Shown: piece by piece, positions 9,088 to 17,218 of the stretch
Numbering within the stretch: the first letter of the stretch is position 1
Layout of the letters: every line of letters begins with the position of its first letter
Assembly (NCBI RefSeq): GCF_011752565.1
Contig: NZ_VWXK01000028.1
Location: forward strand, 17,109-81,108
Length of the DNA stretch: 64,000 nucleotides
DNA from: Pantoea sp. Ap-967
GTDB taxonomy: Bacteria; Pseudomonadota; Gammaproteobacteria; Pseudomonadales; Pseudomonadaceae
Direction: 5' to 3'
Notes under the pieces: model-generated
Told to the model about the DNA's origin: nothing
Seen by the model: only the letters and a program-made list of their open reading frames with translations
The model's database searches: none
Position numbers and translations under genes: made by a program

Positions 9088-9810
9088 ATGCTCACCATCC
9101 GTAACGCCCAAGACCGCGGCCTGGCTTTCCATGGCTGGCTGAAATCCTTCCACACCTTCTCGTTCGGCCATTACCGCAACCCCGACGAGCAGGGTTTCTC
9201 CGACCTGCTGGTAATCAATGACGACCGTGTCATTGCCGGCAAGGGCTTTGGCGAGCACCCGCACCGGGACATGGAAATCTTCTCCTACGTGCTCGAAGGC
9301 GCGCTGGAGCACAAGGACACCTTGGGCACTGGCTCGGTGATTCGCCCCGGTGACGTGCAACTGATGAGTGCCGGGCACGGCGTGGCGCACAGCGAGTTCA
9401 ACCACAGCAAGGCGCAGCCGGTGCATTTCCTGCAGATCTGGATCGTGCCCAACGTCCGGGGGGCGACGCCGCGGTATCAGCAACAGCACTTCAGCGCCGA
9501 GGAAAAACGCGGCAAGTTGCGCCTGATCATTTCCCCCGATGGCGCCGAGGGGTCGCTGCAGGTGCGGCAGAATGCGCGGGTGTACGCCGGGTTGTTCGAC
9601 GGTGCGGAACGCGCCACCTTGACCTTGGCGCAGAACCGCCATGCCTATGTGCATGTGGCCCGTGGCAGCATCGAGCTCAATGGGCAAGTGCTGAATGAAG
9701 GAGATGGGGTGCGCGTGCGGCAGGAGCACGTGCTGGAACTGGGCAATGGCGTGGATGCCGAGGTGTTGGTGTTCGACCTGCGGCCACATGAGTTGCCGGG
9801 TATGCCGTAA
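9088..9810 (+). CDS. Pirin-family bicupin protein (YhhW-like)
   Basis: 240-aa pirin. The N-terminal cupin carries the metal ligands His57 and His59 (GEHPHRDME) and His101 with Glu103 (GVAHSEF), as in YhhW-type proteins that bind a divalent metal and can show quercetin 2,3-dioxygenase activity. The opening motif RNAQDRGLAFHGWLKSFHTFSFGHY is diagnostic. The C-terminal cupin lacks obvious metal ligands, as usual. It has its own ribosome site (AAGGAG) and stands alone. Biological role is unknown; some family members sense or quench metabolites. Confidence 0.92.
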   Translation: MLTIRNAQDRGLAFHGWLKSFHTFSFGHYRNPDEQGFSDLLVINDDRVIAGKGFGEHPHRDMEIFSYVLEGALEHKDTLGTGSVIRPGDVQLMSAGHGVAHSEFNHSKAQPVHFLQIWIVPNVRGATPRYQQQHFSAEEKRGKLRLIISPDGAEGSLQVRQNARVYAGLFDGAERATLTLAQNRHAYVHVARGSIELNGQVLNEGDGVRVRQEHVLELGNGVDAEVLVFDLRPHELPGMP

Positions 9811-9820
9811 GCAGGGCCGG

Positions 9821-9882
9821 CCTTATCGCGAGCTGCGCGCCTACCGGTGGGGGAGCACAGGGCCCGCAGCTCGCGACAAGGC
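9821..9882. repeat. Degenerate REP-like hairpin after the pirin gene
   Basis: CCTTATCGCGAGCTGCG pairs with CGCAGCTCGCGACAAGG across a GC-rich loop, between the convergent pirin and DUF1330 genes. It resembles REP cores (GAGCTGCGCTCGC) but is diverged. It may serve as a two-way terminator. Confidence 0.5.
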
Positions 9883-9890
9883 GCACACGA

Positions 9891-10184
9891 TTAGGGCTCG
9901 AACCCTTCGACAATAATCACCTCAGCCTTCGCCACCCCCTGGCGGTGGCTGCATGCCTCCTGGTACAGCGCAGACCGATAACACGCCAGCGCCTGCTCAT
10001 ACGAGTCGAACTCGATCACCACGCTACGCTGTGGGGTGGGCCGCCCTTCCATCGCCTCGCTGCGCCCGCCACGGGCCAGGAAGCGGCCGCCGAATGCCTT
10101 GAAGGCAGCGGGGGCACGCTGGGTGTATTGCTGGTACTGCTCAGGGTCGGTCACATCGACATGGGCGATCCAATAGGCCTTCAT
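9891..10184 (-). CDS. DUF1330 family protein
   Basis: 97-aa ferredoxin-like alpha+beta barrel protein. Family features are an N-terminal MKAYWIAHVDVTDPEQY strand/helix, the GGRFLARGG segment, and VVIEFDSYEQALACYRS followed by a short C-terminal strand. Molecular function of DUF1330 is unknown. I start at the internal ATG after a GGAGAGCAG ribosome site; upstream reading is only the antisense of the next gene. It is divergent from the RibB gene, with the shared GntR-type palindrome between them, so the two may be co-regulated. Confidence 0.85.
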   Translation of the reverse strand: MKAYWIAHVDVTDPEQYQQYTQRAPAAFKAFGGRFLARGGRSEAMEGRPTPQRSVVIEFDSYEQALACYRSALYQEACSHRQGVAKAEVIIVEGFEP

Positions 10185-10219
10185 CCGCTGCTCTCCAGTT
10201 ACAAAAATATTTGTGTATG

Positions 10220-10231
10220 ATGGTATACCAT
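10220..10231. promoter_or_regulatory. Perfect 12-bp palindrome, GntR/FadR-type operator candidate
   Basis: ATGGTATACCAT is a perfect palindrome whose GGTATACC core matches operators of FadR-subfamily GntR regulators (for example the UxuR/ExuR/LldR type, TTGGTATACCAA-like). It lies between the divergent DUF1330 and ribB-type genes, 32 bases before the latter. A near copy lies before the ABC transporter operon. No GntR gene is in the window. Confidence 0.55.
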
Positions 10232-10262
10232 AAAAATCACCCCACCACAGTGAGCGTGCAGC

Positions 10263-11384
10263 ATGGCTTTCAACAGCATCGAAGAACTCCTCGAGGACTA
10301 CAGGCAAGGCAAGATGGTCCTGCTGGTGGACGACGAAGACCGGGAAAACGAAGGCGACTTGCTGATCGCCGCCGAGCGCTGTGACGCCCAGGCCATCAAC
10401 TTCATGGCCCGCCAGGCGCGCGGCCTGATCTGCCTGACCCTGACCGACGAGCACTGCCAGCGCCTGGGCCTGGAACAAATGGTGCCGGCTAACGGCAGCG
10501 TGTTCAGCACCGCCTTCACCGTGTCGATCGAAGCCGCCAGCGGCGTCACCACCGGCATCTCCGCCGCCGACCGGGCGCGCACCGTGGCCGCTGCCATGGC
10601 GCCCAACGCCCGCCCCGAAGACCTGGTGCAGCCCGGCCACATCTTCCCCCTGCGCGCCCGCGAAGGCGGCGTGCTGACCCGTGCCGGCCACACTGAAGCT
10701 GGCTGCGACCTGGCCCGCCTGGCCGGTTTCACCCCGGCCTCGGTGATCGTCGAAGTGCTCAACGACGATGGCACCATGGCCCGGCGCCCCGACCTTGAAG
10801 TGTTCGCCGCGCAGCATGGCATCAAGATCGGCACCATCGCCGACCTGATCCACTACCGCCTGAGCACCGAACAGACCATCAAGCGCATCGGCGAGCGCGA
10901 GCTGCCGACCGTGCACGGTACGTTCCGCCTGGTGACCTATGAAGACCGCATCGAAGGTGGCGTGCACATGGCCATGGTCATGGGCGATATCCGCCGCGAG
11001 CAACCGACCCTGGTGCGCGTGCACGTGATCGACCCGCTGCGCGACCTGGTGGGCGCCGAATATGCCGGCCCGGCCAACTGGACGCTGTGGGCGGCGCTGC
11101 AGAAAGTGGCCGACGAAGGCGCCGGGGTGGTGGTGATCCTGGCCAACCACGAGTCGTCCCAGGCGCTGCTTGAGCGCGTACCGCAGCTGACCCAGCCGGT
11201 AAGGCCGTACCAACGGGGGCAGTCGAAGGTGTACTCGGAAGTGGGCACCGGCGCGCAGATTCTGCAGGACCTGGGCGTGGGCAAGCTGCGTCACCTGGGG
11301 CCACCGCTGAAATATGCAGGTTTGGCCGGCTACGAGCTGGAGGTGGTGCAGAGCATTCCCTTCGAGCCGGGCCTGGTGAGCTGA
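10263..11384 (+). CDS. ribBA: 3,4-dihydroxy-2-butanone-4-phosphate synthase with inactive GTP cyclohydrolase II-like domain
   Basis: 373 aa. The N-terminal ~200 residues are a RibB domain that makes the four-carbon precursor of riboflavin from ribulose 5-phosphate. Its active-site motifs are intact: DDEDRENEGDL, ASGVTTGISAADRA and REGGVLTRAGHTEAG. The C-terminal ~170 residues align with GTP cyclohydrolase II, but the zinc-cysteine motif (SECLTGD...RCDCG in RibA) is replaced by a stretch without cysteine (VRVHVIDPLRDLVG). It therefore resembles the RibBX variant known in proteobacteria. No FMN riboswitch is visible upstream, so it is probably not the housekeeping rib copy; a GntR-type palindrome precedes it. 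Confidence 0.88.
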   Translation: MAFNSIEELLEDYRQGKMVLLVDDEDRENEGDLLIAAERCDAQAINFMARQARGLICLTLTDEHCQRLGLEQMVPANGSVFSTAFTVSIEAASGVTTGISAADRARTVAAAMAPNARPEDLVQPGHIFPLRAREGGVLTRAGHTEAGCDLARLAGFTPASVIVEVLNDDGTMARRPDLEVFAAQHGIKIGTIADLIHYRLSTEQTIKRIGERELPTVHGTFRLVTYEDRIEGGVHMAMVMGDIRREQPTLVRVHVIDPLRDLVGAEYAGPANWTLWAALQKVADEGAGVVVILANHESSQALLERVPQLTQPVRPYQRGQSKVYSEVGTGAQILQDLGVGKLRHLGPPLKYAGLAGYELEVVQSIPFEPGLVS

Positions 11385-11412
11385 GCCTACGTAAGCAGCA
11401 GGGCTTGCAGGG

Positions 11413-11446
11413 CCCTGTGGCAGCGGGTTTACCCGCCCCCACAGGG
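11413..11446. terminator. Hairpin after the ribBA-type gene
   Basis: CCCTGTGG...CCACAGGG outer arms with an inner CGGG/CCCG pairing, 29 bases after the stop codon. It looks like a degenerate REP and could end the transcript, but no T-run follows. Confidence 0.45.
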
Positions 11447-11507
11447 CTTGCACAGGCTCGGCAAGGACGGAGTGATGGCCGGTCGCCTCCTGCCTCTTGC
11501 CAAAAGC

Positions 11508-11519
11508 TTGGAATACCAT
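11508..11519. promoter_or_regulatory. Near-copy of the GntR-type palindrome before the ABC operon
   Basis: TTGGAATACCAT matches ATGGTATACCAT at 10 of 12 positions and keeps the GG...ATACC pattern. It lies 152 bases before the first ABC gene in a locally A/T-rich stretch that could hold the promoter. The shared motif suggests one regulator for the ribBA-type gene and the transporter. Confidence 0.4.
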
Positions 11520-11670
11520 AATATGATATCCCGTAGACCTTAAAATTTCAGGCCGGCACCTACAATCACAAACGGCCACAAGACACTTTGTTTTAGCTGC
11601 TCCCCGAACACTGTTGGCGGGCGCACCAAAAAGCCCCGCCTCGAATAACAAAAGCAACGAGGGCGTAACC

Positions 11671-12696
11671 ATGCTGTTGAGCAAACGTGTAACCGCAGTG
11701 CTGTCCGCCAGCCTGCTGACCCTGGCATGTCAGGCCGCCCAGGCCGCCGACAGCCTCAATTTCGTCAGCTGGGGCGGTACCACCCAGGACGCCCAGAAAG
11801 AAGCCTGGGCAGTTCCCTTCACCAAGGCCACCGACATCAAGGTCGTGCAAGACGGCCCCACCGACTACGGCAAGCTCAAGGCCATGGTCGAAAGCGGCAA
11901 TGTGCAGTGGGACGTGGTGGACGTCGAAGCCGACTTTGCCCTGCGCGCCGCCAACGAAGGCCTGCTCGAACCCCTCGATTTCAACCAGATCAAACGCGAC
12001 AAGATCGACCCCCGTTTCGTCTCCGACCATGGCGTAGGTTCGTTCTTCTTCTCCTTCGTGCTCGGCTACAACGAAGGCAAACTCGGTGCCAACAAGCCCG
12101 TCGACTGGACCGCGCTGTTCGACACCAAGACCTACCCCGGCAAGCGCGCCCTGTACAAATGGCCAAGCCCCGGCGTGCTGGAGCTGGCCCTGCTGGCCGA
12201 CGGCGTCGCCCCCGACAAGCTCTACCCGCTGGACCTGGACCGCGCCTTCAAGAAACTCGACACCATCAAGAAAGACATCGTCTGGTGGGGCGGTGGCGCC
12301 CAGTCCCAGCAACTGCTGGCCTCCGGTGAAGCGTCCCTGGGCCAGTTCTGGAACGGCCGCGTCTATGCCCTGCAGCAAGACGGTGCACCGGTGGGCGTGA
12401 GCTGGAAGCAGAACCTGGTCATGGCCGACTTCCTGGTCATCCCCAAAGGCTCGAAGAACAAGGACGCGGCCATGAAGTTCCTGGCCAACGCCAGCAGCGC
12501 CGAAGGCCAGGCCGAGTTCGCCAACAAGACCGCCTACGCCCCGGTGAACCTCGACAGCGTCGCCAAGCTGGACAAGAACCTCGCGCCGAACCTGCCCACC
12601 GCCTACGCCCAGGACCAGGTCACCCTGGACTTCGCCTACTGGGCGAAGAACGGCCAGGCCATCGCCGCGCGCTGGAATGAGTGGCTGGTCAAATGA
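11671..12696 (+). CDS. ABC transporter periplasmic substrate-binding protein (PotD/PotF type)
   Basis: 341 aa with a clear signal peptide (LLSKRVTAVLSASLLTLACQAAQA). The mature part begins DSLNFVSWGG, typical of type 2 periplasmic binding proteins of the spermidine/putrescine family, and contains the WDVVDVEADFALRA and VGSFFFSFVLGYN segments. It delivers a polyamine-like or opine-like solute to the membrane permeases encoded next. The stop overlaps the following start (ATGA). The exact ligand cannot be read from sequence. I use the internal ATG where the signal peptide begins; upstream residues are not secretion-like. Confidence 0.88.
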   Translation: MLLSKRVTAVLSASLLTLACQAAQAADSLNFVSWGGTTQDAQKEAWAVPFTKATDIKVVQDGPTDYGKLKAMVESGNVQWDVVDVEADFALRAANEGLLEPLDFNQIKRDKIDPRFVSDHGVGSFFFSFVLGYNEGKLGANKPVDWTALFDTKTYPGKRALYKWPSPGVLELALLADGVAPDKLYPLDLDRAFKKLDTIKKDIVWWGGGAQSQQLLASGEASLGQFWNGRVYALQQDGAPVGVSWKQNLVMADFLVIPKGSKNKDAAMKFLANASSAEGQAEFANKTAYAPVNLDSVAKLDKNLAPNLPTAYAQDQVTLDFAYWAKNGQAIAARWNEWLVK

Positions 12697-13610
12697 AAGT
12701 CGCCATCAACGCCCTGCACAATGCGCAAGGTGCCCCCACGGGCACCGGCGCCCCGGGAACGGCCCCCCGCCGCGTGAGCCTGAGCCAGCGCTGGAAAGGC
12801 AGCCGCAACCTGCTGCCGGCCCTGCTGTTCCTCGGCCTGTTCTTCTTCGCGCCACTGGTCGGCCTGTTGCTGCGCGGGGTGCTGGAACCCACGCCGGGCC
12901 TGGGTAACTACGAGCAGCTGTTCGCCAACTCGGCTTACGCACGGGTGTTGTTCAACACCTTCTCGGTGGCCGGCGTGGTCACCCTGATTAGCGTGCTGCT
13001 GGGCTTCCCGCTGGCCTGGGCGATCACCCTGGTGCCCAAGGGCTGGGGCCGCTGGCTGCTGAACATCGTGCTGCTGTCGATGTGGACCAGCCTGCTGGCA
13101 CGCACCTACTCGTGGCTGGTGCTGCTGCAAAGCTCGGGGGTGATCAACAAGGCGTTGATGGCCATGGGCATCATCGATGCCCCGCTGGAAATGGTGCACA
13201 ACCTCACGGGCGTGGTGATCGGCATGAGCTACATCATGATCCCGTTCATCGTGCTGCCGCTGCAGGCGACCATGCATGCCATCGACCCGATGGTGCTGCA
13301 GGCAGGGTCGATCTGCGGCGCCAGCCCCTGGACCAACTTCTGGAAGGTGTTCCTGCCGCTGTGCCGCTCGGGGCTGTTCTCCGGTGCGCTGATGGTGTTC
13401 GTGATGTCGCTCGGTTACTACGTCACCCCGGCCCTGCTGGGCGGGGCGCAGAACATGATGCTGCCCGAGTTCATCATCCAGCAGGTGCAGTCGTTCCTCA
13501 ACTGGGGCCTGGCCAGCGCCGCCGCCGCACTGCTGGTGGTGATCACCCTGGTGCTCTTCTACCTGTACCTGAAGCTGCAGCCGGAATCCCCGGTTGGCAA
13601 CGCGAGGTAA
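12693..13610 (+). CDS. ABC transporter permease (PotB/PotH type)
   Basis: 305-aa inner membrane permease with six predicted helices. The EAA-like loop conserved in this family is visible as AGSICGASPWTNFWKVFLPLCRSGL. The N-terminal ~35 residues are a polar tail rich in Pro and Gly. The start overlaps the stop of the binding-protein gene. It pairs with the next permease to form the channel of a polyamine-type importer. Confidence 0.9.
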   Translation: MKVAINALHNAQGAPTGTGAPGTAPRRVSLSQRWKGSRNLLPALLFLGLFFFAPLVGLLLRGVLEPTPGLGNYEQLFANSAYARVLFNTFSVAGVVTLISVLLGFPLAWAITLVPKGWGRWLLNIVLLSMWTSLLARTYSWLVLLQSSGVINKALMAMGIIDAPLEMVHNLTGVVIGMSYIMIPFIVLPLQATMHAIDPMVLQAGSICGASPWTNFWKVFLPLCRSGLFSGALMVFVMSLGYYVTPALLGGAQNMMLPEFIIQQVQSFLNWGLASAAAALLVVITLVLFYLYLKLQPESPVGNAR

Positions 13611-13616
13611 TTCACC

Positions 13617-14426
13617 ATGCTTCTGTCTCCCAATGCCATGGGGCGCCCGCTGCGCACCGGGCTGTACCTGACCACCGGGGTGATCGCCGCCTTCCTGCTG
13701 CTGCCGGTGGTGTTCATCGTGCTGCTGTCGTTTGGCTCCTCCCAGTGGCTGGTGTTCCCGCCGCCGGGCTGGACCTTCAAGTGGTACGGCCAGTTCTTCT
13801 CCAACCCGGAGTGGATGGACGCCGCCCTGGCCAGCCTGAAGGTCGCCGTGCTGACCACCATCGCCGCCGTGCTGCTGGGCTTGCCCACCGCATTCGCCCT
13901 GGTGCGCGGCCGCTTCCCTGGGCGTGAAATGCTCTATGGCCTGTTCACCATGCCGATGATCGTGCCACTGGTGATCATCGCCGTGGCCGTGTACGCACTG
14001 TTCCTCAAGCTTGGCTACACCGGCACGCTGTTCGCCTTCGTGGTCAGCCATGTGATCGTCGCCCTGCCGTTCACCATCATCTCGATCATCAACTCGCTGA
14101 AGCTGTTCGACCAGTCGATCGAGGATGCCGCGGTGATCTGCGGTGCCTCGCGCCTGCAGGCGATCTTCAAGGTGACCTTCCCGGCCATTCGCCCGGGCAT
14201 GATCGCCGGCGGCCTGTTCGCCTTCCTGGTGTCGTGGGACGAGGTGGTGCTGAGCGTGATGATGGCCAGCCCCGACCTGCAAACCCTGCCGGTGAAAATG
14301 TGGACCACCCTGCGCCAGGACCTGAGCCCGGTCATTGCCGTGGCCTCGACCTTGCTGATCGGCCTGTCGCTTCTCGTCATGTTCATTGCCGCCGCCTTGC
14401 GCCGGCGCACCGAAGTCAACGCCTGA
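13617..14426 (+). CDS. ABC transporter permease (PotC/PotI type)
   Basis: 269-aa second permease, six helices, with the EAA loop segment DAAVICGASRLQAIFKVTFPAIRPG. It follows the first permease after 6 bases and precedes the ATPase by 19, so the four genes form one operon. Length and topology are normal for PotC/PotI. Confidence 0.9.
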   Translation: MLLSPNAMGRPLRTGLYLTTGVIAAFLLLPVVFIVLLSFGSSQWLVFPPPGWTFKWYGQFFSNPEWMDAALASLKVAVLTTIAAVLLGLPTAFALVRGRFPGREMLYGLFTMPMIVPLVIIAVAVYALFLKLGYTGTLFAFVVSHVIVALPFTIISIINSLKLFDQSIEDAAVICGASRLQAIFKVTFPAIRPGMIAGGLFAFLVSWDEVVLSVMMASPDLQTLPVKMWTTLRQDLSPVIAVASTLLIGLSLLVMFIAAALRRRTEVNA

Positions 14427-14445
14427 GCGCGCGGAGAAAACAACA

Positions 14446-15594
14446 ATGAGTGCAGTGATCAAAGACAACGCGCCCGGCAAGACCCTGGTCAGCCTGCGTG
14501 GCCTGAACAAGCACTACGGCGACTTCACCGCCGTGGACAACCTCGACCTGGAAATCCAGGACGGCGAATTCCTGACCTTCCTCGGCTCCAGCGGCTCGGG
14601 CAAATCCACCACCCTGTCGATGCTGGCGGGCTTCGAAACCCCCAGCAGCGGCGAGATCCTGGTCGACGGCCAGTCGCTGGTCAACGTGCCGCCGCACAAG
14701 CGCGACATCGGCATGGTGTTCCAGCGCTATTCGCTGTTCCCGCACCTGAACGTGCGCGACAACATCGCCTTCCCGCTGGCCATTCGCAAGCTCAGCGCCA
14801 GCGAAACCAGCAAGCGCGTGGATGCCATGCTCAAGCTGGTGCAACTGGAGAAATTCGCCCACCGCAAGCCATCGCAGATGTCCGGTGGCCAGCAGCAACG
14901 GGTGGCCATTGCCCGGGCGCTGGTGTATGAACCGCGGATCCTGCTGATGGACGAGCCGCTGGGCGCGCTGGACAAGAAACTGCGTGAAGACCTGCAGGAC
15001 GAACTGCGCCAGCTGCACCGCCGGCTGGGCATCACCATCGTCTACGTCACCCACGACCAGGAAGAAGCCATGCGCCTGTCCCAGCGCATCGCCATCTTCA
15101 GCCACGGCAAGATCGTCGGCCTGGGCACCGGTTACGACCTCTACCAGAACCCGCCGAATGCCTTCGTGGCCTCGTTCCTGGGCAACTCCAACTTCCTGCG
15201 TATCAAGGCCAACAGCAACGGCGCCGGCAGCTTCGAAGGGCAGCCGGTGGCGATCCGCCTGACCCCAGGCATCAGCGCCGACCAACAGGCGTTGATCATG
15301 GTGCGCCCGGAGAAAGCCCTGGCCCTGACCGCCGAGCAGGCCGCGCGCGAGCCGCTGCCGGCGGGCTGGAACGAAGTCAGCGCCAAGGTCGGTGAAGTGC
15401 TGTTCCTGGGGGAAAGCCAGACCTGCCACGTGGTGACCGCAGGCGGTACCGAGCTTACCGTGAAGGCGCTGTCTGCCGCGGGTATGCCGATGCAGCCGGG
15501 GGACAGTGTGAAGGTACGCTGGGCGGTGGCGGATGCCTGTATCTACACCGAGTGGGCCGAGAGCGACTTGAGCAAGTCGGCTGGGGCGCACTGA
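14446..15594 (+). CDS. ABC transporter ATP-binding protein (PotA/PotG type)
   Basis: 382-aa ATPase. Walker A is GSSGSGKST, the signature is MSGGQQQRVAIARAL, Walker B is RILLMDEPLGALD, and the switch His is in VTHDQEEA. A C-terminal TOBE domain (~280-375), found in PotA-like ATPases, completes it. The start is the ATG after a CGGAGAAAA ribosome site. It energises import by the two permeases upstream. Confidence 0.92.
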   Translation: MSAVIKDNAPGKTLVSLRGLNKHYGDFTAVDNLDLEIQDGEFLTFLGSSGSGKSTTLSMLAGFETPSSGEILVDGQSLVNVPPHKRDIGMVFQRYSLFPHLNVRDNIAFPLAIRKLSASETSKRVDAMLKLVQLEKFAHRKPSQMSGGQQQRVAIARALVYEPRILLMDEPLGALDKKLREDLQDELRQLHRRLGITIVYVTHDQEEAMRLSQRIAIFSHGKIVGLGTGYDLYQNPPNAFVASFLGNSNFLRIKANSNGAGSFEGQPVAIRLTPGISADQQALIMVRPEKALALTAEQAAREPLPAGWNEVSAKVGEVLFLGESQTCHVVTAGGTELTVKALSAAGMPMQPGDSVKVRWAVADACIYTEWAESDLSKSAGAH

Positions 15595-15599
15595 CCCTA

Positions 15600-16205
15600 C
15601 CGGCCCTTTCGCGGGGCAAGCCCGCTCCTATGGAACAAATCGTAACCATCTGATTTAACGGTGAATCCTGTAGGAGCGAGCGCAGCTCGCGATGGGCTGC
15701 AAAGCAGCCCCAGCACTATGAGCCGCGAGGCTGAAACCCTGGGGCCGCTGCGCGCCCCATCGCGAGCTACGCTCGCTCCTACCGGGGCGGCGCTGGCCTG
15801 GAGATGGGCGCTTGATCGGCAGCCCAGGGTTGTGGTGTAGGTCAAGCGCCGGTGTTCACGTATCGCATTTTTGGGCACCCACGCATTGCGGCGCGACTGC
15901 TGGCACGGTTCCCTGCGCAACAGCGCAGCCCGTAGGGCTGGGTAGGCTCTCATGGAGCAAAACATAACTATTTGATTTAACTGACAATCCTGTGGGAGCG
16001 GGCTTGTCGAGGCGTCGAACCGCCGCGAACACCGGCGAAGCCGGTGCCATCCATCGCGTCGCTATCTTCGCGGGCAAGCCCGCTCCCACAGGGGAATTGC
16101 GGCGCGGCTGCTGGCATTGTTCCCTGCGCGACAGCGCAGCCCCCAGGGCTGGGTTATTTCCTACAACGATTTGTAGGAGCGGGCTTGCCCCGCGAAGAGG
16201 CCGCC
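15600..16205. repeat. REP array: single units and two REPINs
   Basis: This 600-base gene-free stretch is packed with REP elements. Single units lie at about 15602-15633 and 16171-16203. REPIN pairs lie at about 15670-15782 (arms GTAGGAGCGAGC.../...GCTCGCTCCTAC) and 15990-16092 (arms TGTGGGAGCGGGC.../...GCCCGCTCCCACA). A 60-base non-REP segment occurs twice as a direct repeat (15885-15944 and 16096-16155, about 88% identical). The leader GATTTAAC...AATCCTGTRGGAGCG is also repeated at about 15651-15678 and 15973-16000. I see no coding sequence. Confidence 0.85.
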
Positions 16206-16209
16206 AAGG

Positions 16210-17121
16210 TCAATCACAACCCTGAAACCTGTCAGCGAAGTACGCCCGAAAAAACTCAACGGCCACGCGCACCTTGGCCGACCCGGCCAACGGCGCGGTG
16301 TAGACAGCCCAGATATCGGCACTTTGCCGATACCCCTGCAACACCTGCACCAGCCGCCCGTCCGCCAGGCTGTCGTGCACATCCCACCACGACCGCAGCA
16401 CGATACCCCGCCCATCCAGGCACCACTGGTGCACCACTTCGCCATGGTTGCTCGACAGCGCCCCGGTCACCCGCACGCTCTGCTCGCCCTCCGGCCCTTC
16501 CAGGTGCCACACGCCGAAGGGGTGGTCACGCTCCTTGATCGCCAGGCAATCATGCCCGGCCAAGTCGGCCAGGTGCTTTGGCGTGCCACGCCGAGCCAGG
16601 TAATCCGGCGCGGCACACAGCACCCGCCAGTTGCGGGCAAGGCGCTTGGCGATCAGGTTGGGCGCAATGGTGTTGCCCACGCGGATATCCAGGTCGATGC
16701 CCTCCGCCACCAAATCCACCAGGCGGTCATGCACATCCAGGCGGATGTCCAGCCGCGGGTAGCGCGCCGCCAGCGCCGACAGTGCCGGCGCCAGCATGCG
16801 CCGGCCCAGCCCCAGGCTGCTGGCAATGCGCAGCTGCCCGGCCGGCTCGCGCTGGCCGGCTTCCAGGTCCTCGCCCATGCGCTGCAGGGCTTCGAACATC
16901 TGCTGGGCCCATTGGTAAACCCGCTCGCCCTCCTCGCTCACCGTCACCCGCCGGGTGGTACGGTGCAGCAGGCGCACGCCAAGGTCGGCCTCCAGCAGGC
17001 GAATGCGCTTGCTGACAAAGGCCGCCGACATGCCGCGGGCTTCGGCCGCTGCCGCGAAACTGGCGCGGCGGGCCACCTGGAGAAAGATGTCGAGGTCGTC
17101 GAGGCTGGGTAGTTTATTCAC
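16210..17121 (-). CDS. LysR-family regulator of the adjacent tartrate/D-malate dehydrogenase
   Basis: 303-aa LTTR with the N-terminal helix-turn-helix (SFAAAAEARGMSAAFVSKRIRLLEADLG) and a PBP2-type effector domain. It is divergent from the dehydrogenase gene with only 97 bases between, the usual arrangement for TtuA/DmlR-type regulators of tartrate or D-malate use. That functional link is inferred from position. The start MNKLPSLDDLDIFLQVARR matches the family. Confidence 0.85.
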   Translation of the reverse strand: MNKLPSLDDLDIFLQVARRASFAAAAEARGMSAAFVSKRIRLLEADLGVRLLHRTTRRVTVSEEGERVYQWAQQMFEALQRMGEDLEAGQREPAGQLRIASSLGLGRRMLAPALSALAARYPRLDIRLDVHDRLVDLVAEGIDLDIRVGNTIAPNLIAKRLARNWRVLCAAPDYLARRGTPKHLADLAGHDCLAIKERDHPFGVWHLEGPEGEQSVRVTGALSSNHGEVVHQWCLDGRGIVLRSWWDVHDSLADGRLVQVLQGYRQSADIWAVYTAPLAGSAKVRVAVEFFRAYFADRFQGCD

Positions 17122-17158
17122 GTTTCGTACACTAAGAATGCATGGAATGGCAGATTAT

Positions 17159-17169
17159 CTTCAATGAAG
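17159..17169. promoter_or_regulatory. Candidate LysR operator
   Basis: CTTCA-A-TGAAG is an 11-base dyad in the short intergenic region between the divergent LysR and dehydrogenase genes, within a T-N11-A-like context. Evidence is only symmetry and position. Confidence 0.3.
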
Positions 17170-17218
17170 CCTCTTATAGCATGGCCCACACCTGTTCCCC
17201 CTGCCCCAAGGTGTGCCC

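Noticed and set aside
10185..10262. FMN riboswitch before the ribBA-type gene
   Set aside because: Only 78 bases separate the divergent genes, and none of the conserved RFN-element segments is present.
12636..14510. 624-aa antisense frame across the ABC permease genes
   Set aside because: Low-complexity His/Gln/Arg composition and overlap with three well-supported genes mark it as a shadow.
15600..16205. CRISPR array
   Set aside because: The repeats are palindromic REP elements in both orientations with irregular spacing and no cas genes nearby.
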